Assembly (NCBI GenBank): GCA_033032865.1
Contig: JAWHQI010000024.1
Span: 3,224,001 to 3,288,000 of the forward strand
Reading direction: 5' to 3'
DNA length: 64,000 nt
Origin: Dactylorhiza incarnata
Lineage: Eukaryota; Streptophyta; Magnoliopsida; Asparagales; Orchidaceae
Of the stretch, positions 33,368 through 43,843 are shown piece by piece. Numbering within the stretch: the stretch's first letter is position 1; each line of letters opens with the position of its first letter. The notes below the pieces were generated by a model. That model searched no databases and was not told where the DNA came from. It saw nothing but the letters and a program-made list of their open reading frames with translations. The translations under genes and the position numbers were made by a program.

Positions 33368-34688
33368 TGAAAGTGCACAGTTTACCTCACTAGAATTCTC
33401 TAGAGGGGGGGGGGGGGGTGAATAGAGAATTAAAAATTATTTTGTGCAAAGTTAATAAATATATATGTGTATGATCACATATTAGAGCTTCCCACACACC
33501 AACAAGAATTAAACAAATAAAGTAAATGCAAGAAAAGAAATCACAGCACAACACAAGAAAATATAGTGGTTCCCCAAACTTTGGGTAGTCCACTCTTCTA
33601 CCCCCTTGGTAGGAATTCACTATCTTGTACTGAGTCTTTTGATAAGGAGACTCTTAGAACAACCCTGAGTCTTTTGACAAGGAGACTCTTAGAACCAACT
33701 GAGTCTTTTGACAAGGAGACTCTTAGAACCAGTACACTGAATTTTTTGGAGAGAGATTCTAAAAACTCTTTTACAATGTTTAAATAAGAAGAATGAAGAA
33801 GAAGAAGAAATGAATAAAAAAGAATCTTCTTCCTAGCAAGAAGATTGGAAGCACAAGAAGTGAATTAAATCTTTCTTCTATAGAGAGAAGAAGATTTGTA
33901 GCCTTTCTCTCTTTGTGAGAGCTATCAGAACTTGCAGCAGAATGACTTCAGAAGCAGGAGAAGAAGAAGTGCTTGAATATTGCTGCAGAATAATTTCTCA
34001 ATTTTCTCTCTCTATACTTGGGAGCTCTTCCTCTTTTTAAATGTAAAAATGGTGAATCACTTGTGGTTTTTCTGCCGACCTCCTCTTTATTTATTGCTCT
34101 GTTAATTCAAAATAATACTATAGGAGGATAATATATTATCAGTCAGAGAAATAGAAAGATGAAAATTTTTCCATAATATTTATTTCTGTAGAAGGAAAGA
34201 ACTAATTCTGATTTCAAATAATGTCCAAATAAGTTTAATCAAATTAGCCAGGAATCAGATATAAGGAAAGAATGATTCAGAATGGCTATAAAATATTGAC
34301 ATTTATTCCATACAAATCAGATCTACTGAAAGAAGGAAAGAGATCTGGCACATATATAAATCTGTCACATAAATCGACGTGCGTCGATTACCATTCGACG
34401 TAAGCGTCGAATTCATCCTGGCTGGACGTCGAGAGGAAAATAAGGAAGGTGCGTCGACTAAGGTGCGTCGACTTCATTAGATGCGTCGACTAGAAATCAG
34501 AGTAGCGTCGACAACACATACGTCGAAATCTTCCTAGAGTTACTTCGACTCACTCTGAAGGAAAAGTCGACTATATTTCGACGTTGCGTCGAATACTATT
34601 CGACGCATATTTACTTAACCTTGTTGTTCTTTCTTAGAATTCATATTCACCTTATTTCTAGGGGTTAAGAGAAATCATTTCCCCAACA
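33368..34688 (-). repeat. Element C 3' LTR
   Basis: A 1,321-bp LTR with ends TGAAAGTGCACAG and TTTCCCCAACA. It is related to S1 along its whole length and nearly identical to 39586-40902. It has a G run of about 14, the GAGTCT-N10-AGACTC tandem unit (about 33631-33770) and GCGTCGA-type palindromes at about 34370-34610. Confidence 0.95.
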
Positions 34689-34703
34689 ATCTCCCCCTCT
34701 TTG
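34689..34703 (-). promoter_or_regulatory. Element C polypurine tract
   Basis: The minus strand reads AAAGAGGGGGAGAT directly before the TGTTGGGG start of the 3' LTR. Further GGGGGAG words occur upstream in the ORF at about 34996, 35018, 35082 and 35342. Confidence 0.85.
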
Positions 34704-35007
34704 TCTTAACCCTACTTAGAGAGAAATTGTATTAGCATAAAATCAATCCAGCACAACATTTATATAGAAAAGAAATATATCAAATAATCAAAAAGTGAAA
34801 TTTAGAAGAAGAGATCAAATGTTCCAGAATCATATAAACAGATGTCATGTTCACTCCAATTAGTACTCAAAAATATATCAGCATTGTTTTCAAATATTAC
34901 TCAGGAGGGGTAGGAGGGGTCTTTCTCTTTCTCTTGAATACAACTGTTTTAGGAGAGGAGAGTTTCTCTTTCTCATTTGTAGGAAGTTCTCCTAGCTCCC
35001 CCTGGGT
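34704..35007 (-). other. Element C region between env-position ORF and polypurine tract
   Basis: About 300 bp of AT-rich sequence. The minus strand continues a lysine-rich coding-like stretch for a short way past the stop near 35008 (about 34905-35007). Nothing else is recognised. Confidence 0.5.
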
Positions 35008-36670
35008 CTAAGCCATTTGCTCCCCCTGAGTCTCAGCTTCATTTATAATGGTATCCTTATCTCCTTCTTCAGCTAACACAGCTTCCAGCTCCCCCTGAAG
35101 TTCAGTTTCTTTATCTTTCTCACCATCTTCCTTTGCAGCCTCACTTTCTGCTCTGCTTCCCTCCCCTTGTAGTAGTGCCATTTGATTTGCAGCATCTCTT
35201 GCTATGTTGAGTACCTCTATTGTTTGTTCATCATTATGTAGCTCAGGTACTGTCTCATTCCCAAGGATTTTGTCAGATTTTGGAGGAGGGGACTTGTGAG
35301 AGAGAGATTTAGGATTGGAGAGCTGCTCTTCATCTAGATTCTCCCCCTTCTTGACCTTCTTGGCCAGGGAGGTTAAGAAAGACCTTATCACTCTAGAGGA
35401 AGAGAGAGAGGTCTTTAGGCCTTGCACAGAGGCACTGACCCCATCTATTTGGGTGTGCATGTGAAGGATGGAGGAATGAATTTGAGAGCAATGCTCATCC
35501 AGCATCACTTGGAATTTTTCAGCTGCTGATTTGATGCACTGAGTGAGGAGAGACTCAGTGGATGCAGATGATTCATGGTGTGAAAGCTGAGGAGGTGATG
35601 ATGGAGGAAGAGGTGATGGAGGAGGAGAGAAGTGAGTTGATACATGAGGTATGGGTGATAATGGAGGTAAAGAAGATGGGAAAATAGGAGGAGGGAGAGA
35701 AGGAGAAACTGTTGTCTGAGCAGGTGTTTGAGAAGAAGTAGGTAAAGTAGGAGTTGTGAGGGTGGTAGAGGCTATTTGAGTGGATGATGGTGGTAGAGAA
35801 GAATTGTCTCTTTGAGGAGAAGGAGGAGGAGAAGGATGAGCAGGAGAGTTAGGAGGAGTGGGAGTCCTTTCAAGAATGGAGCCAGGCTTGGGGATTTGCC
35901 TGGTCCATTTGGAGAAGAGGGCAATGGACATCCTCTTTCCAGGAGGAATAGGAATTCCTTTTGACCTACAGGGGTCAGGGAAGGAGTGGAAGAGTAATTG
36001 ACTCATAATCCTCATGTAGGCATTCTCTTTATGAGAATATCTAGAGCCTATTATCTTGAGTAGCCATGAGGCCCAGTCTACTTTCTTCTTCAGCACAAGG
36101 ACCCCCATGATGTTCAGTTGGTGTTTGGGTACTGCATCATGTGCTGAGATTTTGCATAGTAGAACTTTCCCTACTATATCTGCCAACAATCTGTACTCAT
36201 CAGAAAAATCTATTTTTTTTCAGATGGATTGGCCTATCTTTTGAGAATTTCATGGTGGTGAGTAAATGCTTGATTTCATCAGGTGTGAGTTCAATGGATT
36301 CATCACCTAATAGGGGAGTAATTAAGACATGTTTAGTCATTCTTTTTAGAAGCTCATTTTCTTTCCTTATTTCATTTAAACAAAGATGATATTAGGATAT
36401 ACCTGATGGAAGATCAAAGGTGGTCCTTATGTGTTCTGCAGATATTGATACAGGTGTCTCATAGATTGTGCCTGAAATTTCCCCTTGTTCAGTTATCTGA
36501 ACATGAGCTATGAGCTCTGTTATTTCTGTCTCTAGAAGCTTGCATCTTGTTGAAATGCGCTTATCCAGACTAGCTTTATTGAACAGAGCTATTATGCTCT
36601 TAAAGTTGTCGGCGGCGGCTTGGAAGGATTCCAGGTCAATGTCAAAGCCAGAGTTAGTTTTGGGAGCCAT
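35008..36670 (-). pseudogene. Element C env-position ORF, one stop and one frameshift
   Basis: The start is the ATG at 36670 (MAPKTNSG). The frame reads to a stop near 36392, then continues in the same frame until a run of eight A on the minus strand (about 36212-36219), where one extra base shifts it. The remaining 393 codons end at 35008. LADIVGKVLLCKISAHD matches element A. A long proline/serine-rich region (about 35570-35880) is followed by an acidic tail. No membrane helix is evident. Only two lesions in 550 codons suggests it was functional until recently. Confidence 0.82.
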
Positions 36671-37120
36671 TTTAGGTTGGAGAGAGAGAGGAAGAGGTGG
36701 CTGGACTGAGGAGCAAGAAAGATGAAAGATGCAGAGGTCGTGAAGGTTTCTAACTGAAGAATCTATTTAAGTCAGGTGAAGCGTCGAAACAGGACTCAAC
36801 TCGAGGCTTATTCGGTACTTCAGTGGATGTGACCGAAAATAATTTAGTCTTGCCGCTCGTTTTTATGAAGTCGACGTTACGTCGAGTGGAATTCGACGTG
36901 AGCGTCGATTTAGTCTGTTCTGGGATGCAAGGGTTTCTTATCGACGTATGCGTCGATAGTAGTCGACGCATGCGTCGATTGTACTTATTGATCTGAGTTA
37001 TCGACGGTGCATCGATTGGAAGTCGACGTGACTTTTAATTTTCCTGAAAAGTTTTAGGTGTTTATTTCTTCTTATCTCTTCCTAATCCTAAAAGTTTCTA
37101 AGTTAGCCTAGGACTGGGTT
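36671..37120 (-). promoter_or_regulatory. Element C spacer between gag and env-position ORF
   Basis: This is where pol would be expected. On the minus strand it holds a group of GTCGA palindromes (about 36855-37030), a TATA-like CTTAAATAG box (36763-36771) about 93 bp before the ATG, and a CTCTCTCTCC leader. The layout matches S1 and A. An internal promoter is inferred. Confidence 0.5.
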
Positions 37121-39474
37121 TTAAGACCAATTTGATTGATTATACCAACATTTCTTGGCAAGGTGGCCATTTTTGTTGCATATGTAACACTTGAGTATCT
37201 TACTTTTGTGAGAGTTTGAGTTTAAAGGGAAATAGATGTGTTGACTAGGATACCAGTGTTGATTAGGATAGAAGGTTTCATTAGGATGGGAAGTTTGGTT
37301 ACCAAGTTTTGGGTAAAAAATTTGATTAGAATGTTGATTAGGATAGAAATCGTCATCAGGATGAATGGGTCCTGAATGGGGGTTAAGATGGAAGAATTTT
37401 GGAATATAGGTATTCATGTTGCTCTGAGTTTTTATGCATCGATATCTATTCAACGTATGTTGATAGTTGCGTCGATTTATATTCGGCGCATTCCTCAGAT
37501 TGCGTTGATCTGGTATCGACGCATGGAGGAAGTTGCGTCGATTTAATGTCGACGTATCTTTATTCAAGCGTCGAGTGGAGGTCGAGGCATCTGAGAGGTT
37601 ACGTCGAGTAGAAGTCAACGCACAATCATTCATGCGTCGATATGAAGTCGACGCAACTGTGTCTTCATAAATTTTCATTTTACCTTTTTCTATTTTTACT
37701 CCTTTGTATGTTGTTTCTTTTGGTTTAGTTGTCTTTTCAGATGAAGTTTGTGAGTCGTCAGCTGAATAATATGATGTTTCATCAAATTCCTTTATTTCCT
37801 TGAAGAGGTGTTCTTTCCTATGTTGTGATTCTTTTTCTTGGTTTGCTGATTTGATGGGTTTAGTGAATTTTATAGGGCTCATCCAAGCAGGCTTGTTGGA
37901 TGGAATTAGGCTGATTGATGGATCAGCCCCTAGCCCAAGATTTTTGTGTCTTAATGTTTGTTTTTCAGTGATTTCCTTAAGAGTTTCGTTCTCATGTTTA
38001 TTGATTCTTCAAAGGCCTTTGCCTGGGAAACCTTATCCTTAAGGAACTGATTTTCTATTTTAGCCTTTTCTACCTCCTTTTCTATGATGTTAGCCCTTAA
38101 TTCATAATCTTTAGAGCATTTAACTTCTTTGTTTCTCTGGCTTTTAGCTACATTGATTTGTTCTTTTAGATCTTTAATTTCTTGTGTTGCTTTTAGTTGA
38201 TCTAGATACATTCCCATAAACTCATTTCTAAAGTTATCACTTTGAAAATCTATTTTATCAAACATGCTTACCTCATCCTTATCCTCAGATTCCTCTATGA
38301 GAATAAGACTATCTTCTTTTTCATCTCTAGAAGATATGCTTTCTTCTGATCCTGTCTCACTCCAAGATTTAGCACCATCATCATTCTTGGGGCCTTCAAA
38401 GGCCATCAAGCATAGGTCTTCTTGCCTAGATTCTTCATTGTCACTCTTAGAGGATGAACTGTCCTCAGAGTCTGTTTCACTCTAGGCTTCTGCAATAAAG
38501 CCTCTTTCTTTCTTCTTCCGCTTTTTCTTGAGATCTTTCTTTTTCAGATCTTTCTTTGTTTCAGCATTCTCTGGACATTCTGGGGCAATATGTCCAGGTT
38601 TCCTGCAAGAATAGCAAATAATTTCTTTAGTGGGGGTTTTGTCATACCTTGGTTTTGACTCCCTCCTTTTTGATGCATCTGTCTTGCACCATTTCTTAAA
38701 TCTTCTGGCCAAGAAACTGAATAGTTCTTCTTCAGTGACAGGAGTTCCTTCTTCTGTTGCCTTTAGAGCAATGCTCCTGCCTTTTGAGGAAATTGGAGTG
38801 TTTTCTCTTCTTTCCTTCTCTTCTCTAGTTTTCAGCAATTGCTCATAGGATCTGAGTTTTCCTAAGAGAACATCTGTTGAAATTTCCCTTTGACCTCTTG
38901 TGTCTCTTATTGCCCATATCCTTGAGTCCCATGAGCTTGGGAGACTCATCAGCAATTTGTCATTGATCTCTGTGAGAGAGATTTCTCTATCCAAGTCTCT
39001 TAGTTGAATGATGATCAGACTGAATCTGTCATACATTTCAGAGATGCTTTCTTCATCCTTCTTTTGGAAGTTCTCATATTGAGAGATCAATAGGGCCTTC
39101 TTATCTTTCTTTTCATCAGCACTTACTTCCACCATCTTTGTGAGAGCATCCCAAATTTCTTTGGATGATTCACAGTCAACAACCCTTTGAAAGATGTCAT
39201 CTAAGAGAGTTGAGACAAGTATGTTCATGGCCTTTAGATCATGTGTTCTTGCCTTCTTCTCATCTTCTGTCCATTCAGATCTTGGAACAAGTGTTTGTGT
39301 GACATTGCCACTTGCATCCTTTCTATAAGGCTTTGGGGGACCTGTCACAGTAATATTGAACAAGTCAGCATCAATGGAATTCATATAAATTCTGATTCTT
39401 GTTTTCCAAACTGCAAACTTTTCAAGATTGCACATTGGTGGTCTGGTGGAAGCATAATCCTTGATTTGTGCCAT
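37121..39474 (-). pseudogene. gag: Element C gag, two CCHC knuckles and 11-residue repeats
   Basis: The start is the ATG at 39474 (MAQIKDYAS), conserved with S1; an in-frame upstream codon in a TA repeat is not a credible start. The UBN2-type capsid region covers about residues 60-210. Knuckle 1 (CYSCRKPGHIAPEC) is at about 38575-38616. A stop at 38482 (TAG where a Trp codon fits) and a frameshift near 37990 break it. The C-terminal part (37882 to 37121) has about six 11-residue repeats of the type ASTSTRRNLSD, encoded by GCGTCGA-TCGACGC palindromes (37440-37660), then knuckle 2 (CYICNKNGHLAKKC) at about 37146-37187. Confidence 0.88.
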
Positions 39475-39572
39475 GTGAAAATTGATTGTTAGAAAAGTAT
39501 ATATATATATATATATAAACAAGAGGTAGGATCTTTTTGATCAAGGAGTTAACCCTTTTTAGATCAACCTAC

Positions 39573-39584
39573 CTCTGATACCAA
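39573..39584 (-). promoter_or_regulatory. Element C primer-binding site
   Basis: The minus strand reads TTGGTATCAGAGG next to the 5' LTR, an initiator-Met site differing from TGGTATCAGAGC at the last base. Confidence 0.88.
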
Positions 39585-39585
39585 T

Positions 39586-40902
39586 TGAAAGTGCACAGTT
39601 TACCTCACTACAATTCTCTAGAGGGGGGGGGGGTGAATAGAGAATTAAAAATTATTTTGTGCAAAGTTAATATATATATGTGTATGATCAAAGATTAGAG
39701 CTTCCCACACACCAACAAGAATTAAACAAATAAAGTAAATGCAAGAAAAGAAATCACAGCACAACACAAGAAAATATAGTGGTTCCCCAAACTTTGGGTA
39801 GTCCACTCTTCTACCCCCTTGGTAGGAATTCACTATCTTGTACTGAGTCTTTTGATAAGGAGACTCTTAGAACCACCCTGAGTCTTTTGACAAGGAGACT
39901 CTTAGAACCAACTGAGTCTTTTGACAAGGATACTCTTAGAACCAGTACACTGAATTTTTTGGAGAGAGATTCTAAAAACTCTTTTACAATGTTTAAATAA
40001 GAAGAATGAAGAAGAAGAAGAAATGAATAAAAAAGAATCTTCTTCCTAGCAAGAAGATTGGAAGCACAAGAAGTGAATTAAATCTTTCTTCTATAGAGAG
40101 AAGAAGATTTGTAGCCTTTCTCTCTTTGTGAGAGCTATCAGAACTTGCAGCAGAATGACTTCAGAAGCAGGAGAAGAAGAAGTGCTTGAATATTGCTGCA
40201 GAACAATTTCTCAATTTTCTCTCTCTATACTTGGGAGCTCTAACTCTTTTTCAAATGTAAAAATGGTGAATCACTTGTGGTTTTTCTGCCGACCTCCTCT
40301 TTATTTATAGCTCTGTTAATTCAAAATAATACTATAGGAGGATAATAAATTATCAGTCAGAGAAATAGAAAGATGAAAATGTTTCCATAATATTTATTTT
40401 TGTAGAAGGAAAGAACTAATTCTGATTTCAAATAATGTCCAAATAAGTTTAATCAAATTAGCCAGGAATCAGATATAAGGAAAGAATGATTCAGAACGGC
40501 TATAAAATATTGACATTTATTCCATACAAATCAGATCTACTGAAAGAAGGAAAGAGATCTGGCGCATATATAAATCAGTCACATAAATTGACGTGCGTCG
40601 ATTACCATTCGATGTAAGCGTCGAATTCATCCTAGCTGGACGTCGAGAGGAAAATAAGGAAGGTGCGTCGACTAAGGTGTGTCGACTTCATTAGATGCGT
40701 CGACTAGAAATTAGAGTAGCGTCGACAACACATACGTCGAAATCTTCCTAGAGTTACTTCGACTCAATCTGAAGGAAACGTCGACTATATTTCGACGTTG
40801 CGTCGAATACTATTCGACGCATATTTACTTAACCTTGTTGTTCTTTCTTAGAATTCATATTCACCTTATTTCTAGGGGTTAAGAGAAATCATTTCCCCAA
40901 CA
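39586..40902 (-). repeat. Element C 5' LTR
   Basis: A 1,317-bp copy nearly identical to 33368-34688 (G run about 11 against 14, few substitutions), so insertion was recent. It holds the presumed promoter of C. Confidence 0.95.
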
Positions 40903-43000
40903 GTATGGATATGCAAAGGCATGTGACACACCCTAATGGTCCATTTGGAGCCATTAGGGTGGTGTGACCTAAAACCCTAAGGGTAGACCCTTAAGGGTGC
41001 AAAGTGAGATTTGTGAAGGACATAGGACCAAATGTTCTTGCCTTGGCTCAGAACTTTGTGGTTATGTTTGTAGGAGCACAAAATAACTTAGTTAATTTAA
41101 TGAGGATTTTTAGAGGTATTTAAGTAATTTTCTTCCTAATAAATGAAATTGTCACCCTTTCCTTAATAAAATGAAATGCATGGTCATAGGACCTTGTATG
41201 GTGTTGAAACTCTATCAGTGGCTGAATAGGGATGAAAATGGACTATAGTAATTTTGTTATGATTTATTGAAGTATTATTCCTTGTGTAGGAAATTTAAAG
41301 TACTTGCTAGCTTAAGGGAATTTAATTTTGAAAAATGTCAAATCATGGGGAAAAATTGTGAAACTTGGTTATCTGTCATTTTATGTTAATATATGCCCAT
41401 GATAATTGTTTGGACACTTGGTTAACTGTAGATTTATGTTAATATATGCCCATGACAACAGTTTGGAAGCTTGTAGATTTATAATTCAAGTACCTCATGT
41501 AGAAATTGGTAATTGCTACCTTTGGATGTTTAATCATTTTAAAATATCAAATCACATGGTAATGACACCATAATTTGGCAAAGGACTTTAGATCCCCTTC
41601 TGGACACTTGGTAATTTTTGTAGAATTTTTAGATGTGAAATACTATTTTTCCTAATTATAGTGGCAATTTGGTAATTATATAACAATGATAATTTAGTAG
41701 GCCAAATCACACCCTAATGTCATGGGACTCAGTGAACCACCTTGATATGGGATATTACCTTACTAATAATTTTCATGTAGCATGAAGAATCATTTTGAGG
41801 GTAGTTCATGTGTAATTTGACTTAAAGCCTTAACTAGATTAAATTATACTAAATACCAATTTAATATGGAAAATTATGAAAATTGGAACATACCTTATTA
41901 AGGTCAGTGGGAGCCTAGGATAATTATTAGAGACCTTGGTGATGAGCTTTTAGAAGGATTCCCTTATGGGGTTGATGGATAGTTCAACTTAGTGGTCTGC
42001 GTTTAGTAAAAATAGAATTTTGAGTTTTAGACAATTCAGACCCCTAAGTAGTGTTTAGGAGTTATATCCAATCAGTAAATGGGTTATAGTACACCATGAT
42101 TCAAGGAGGGTCAATCCTAGGGTTAGTTGTGAGGTTGTGCTAGAATTAATGTAGGAGGAATGGAGGCACGTCCACCCCGTTTGGGTAGGACGGGAGATGA
42201 GCTAAGTCACTTTAACTATATGAAATGATGAGGGGTGAACCAAACGATAATCACCAACTAAAGTAATTGTCTTGAGGAGGATAGTGGGGTTGAGCCCATT
42301 GATCCGTAGTACCGTTAGGAGCCCCTTACGGAGTACACCGCGGGAAGTCCAAGATTCACCCTAATTATAGCACTAACTAAATTGTAGGCAAGAGTAGCCT
42401 AAGTAGGTCTGCAATCTAGTATGGATCTCCTCCGGGAAGGAGATGGGTTGGATCAGCTTGTGGGTTAGACCCTGAGCCAGAAGCTCGGGTGGACTTGTTA
42501 ACACCTATTTCTTATGCAAATAGTGGCGAGTCATCGGTACTAGGCCAGTCGTGTCACCGACGGTAGTACATTGACTCAGGTGAGGGTGAGGTTTAGAGGG
42601 CCGGTAAGTTTGAGTACCGCGGTCTGGAGGACAATCCCTAATAACCCACCCCGACCTTAAAGTCTGGTGGATTCCAGCAAGAGTACGCAGGAGCTCCGCT
42701 GTTGTGTTCTTAGCGTTGAGGCGTACATGAGGCCTAGGCTTGGTAGTGACCATACCCGCCTAGGATGTGGAGTGCTCGATCCACTGCCACCGTGAGCCAC
42801 AACGGTCGGTACCCAAAAGGTTGGCTTCCTTTCAAACAAATTGGGAACTATAAAGGTCTGTGCGCATGGAGTCGTGTGGGTGAGTTGCATTGCATAGTTG
42901 CATAATACACATCATAAACATAGCATATCATAACGCACATCTGCATACCCCACCATATAAATTAGTATGGGCTCTTTTATATGACGGGTTACCTGGACAT

Positions 43001-43039
43001 CTTAACTTATATGTCGTATGGGCGTTCATATAAGTTAAG
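43001..43039. repeat. Perfect hairpin in the D 5' LTR
   Basis: CTTAACTTATATG and its exact inverse CATATAAGTTAAG are separated by 13 bp. The same hairpin is intact at 51407-51445 in the 3' LTR. Confidence 0.9.
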
Positions 43040-43575
43040 GTACAAATCTGTGATGGTAGTTTAGTTTTACTTACTGCACCGCCTTTACTTACTTATTGTT
43101 CACTATATTACTTACTTGTTTACCATTTACCGCACTTATTTACATGCTATTTACCTTGTTACTGTCAGCTCTACTAATTATATCTATGTACTGCTAGTTA
43201 GTGCCACATCACTCTTCTTGTATACCCCCTTGTTTGTCCTCCGCTTCTTCCTCTCACTCGGTGCCTAAGAGTCGTGGGGGGAGGCGAGGACAAAATGACT
43301 TAGTCTTTATGACTAACGGTCGGTGTGACCGCAGGAGTCCGAGGAGACGGAGTTGTCCCGCGCGCAGCTGGACGAGATGGCAGGACCTGAGCAGCGGATA
43401 CAGCGTACTACCACGACGCCACAGGTTGATGACTAGATAGTTAGACTTCCGCATTTTGAGAGTTTTGTTATAGTTTCCGCATGTTGTAGAGAGAGAGAGA
43501 TAGTACATTATGTTGGATATGTATCGGGCATAAGCCCCCTTTTGCTTGTACTTCTCTTTTGGACTTTCTGTTTTC

Positions 43576-43577
<2 letters not shown>

Positions 43578-43614
<37 letters not shown>
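43578..43614. repeat. AT microsatellite in the D LTR
   Basis: About 17 AT repeats here against about 8 at the matching place in the 3' LTR (about 51983-51999). Confidence 0.9.
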
Positions 43615-43618
<4 letters not shown>

Positions 43619-43843
43619 CTGTGATTGTGGACATGCCTTCATTTATGTACTTACTTCTTTTGGCATATTTTACTTATGATCGTATAGCCGGCAGGATTGG
43701 TGCTGACCGGTGTTAGCCAACCCGTGTGTTGGTGATACCGCAAGGCAGCGATTCTGGGCGAAGAACCACCTCAACCGTGCGATGCGGGAGAGGTTCGAGT
43801 TTTCAAGTACCCGAACGGGTTTTGGAAAAAAAGTGATCTTACA

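Larger units (their letters stand above)
33368..40902 (-). mobile_element. Element C: pol-less Sirevirus with gag and env-position ORF
   Basis: A 7.5-kb element inserted in the D 5' LTR with identical GTATG duplications (33363-33367 and 40903-40907). The uninterrupted target is readable at about 49200 in the other D LTR. Minus-strand order is 5' LTR (39586-40902), primer site, gag, spacer, env-position ORF, polypurine tract, 3' LTR (33368-34688). No protease, integrase, RT or RNase H motif is present. Its LTRs and gag are clearly related to S1, so an S1-type element could have supplied pol in trans. Confidence 0.93.
31305..43843 (+). repeat. Element D 5' LTR (31305-33362 plus 40903-43843)
   Basis: About 5.0 kb without element C. 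It diverges from the right copy by a few percent by eye plus indels. The GC-rich coding-like stretch at 32270-32720 is conserved in both LTRs but has no recognisable protein. A perfect 13-bp stem with a 13-bp loop lies at 43001-43039. An AT microsatellite is at about 43578-43614. Confidence 0.92.

Noticed and set aside
43254..43634. Protein with a YIYIYIY stretch (also 51660-52028)
   Set aside because: The stretch is the AT microsatellite of the D LTR; the frame is accidental.
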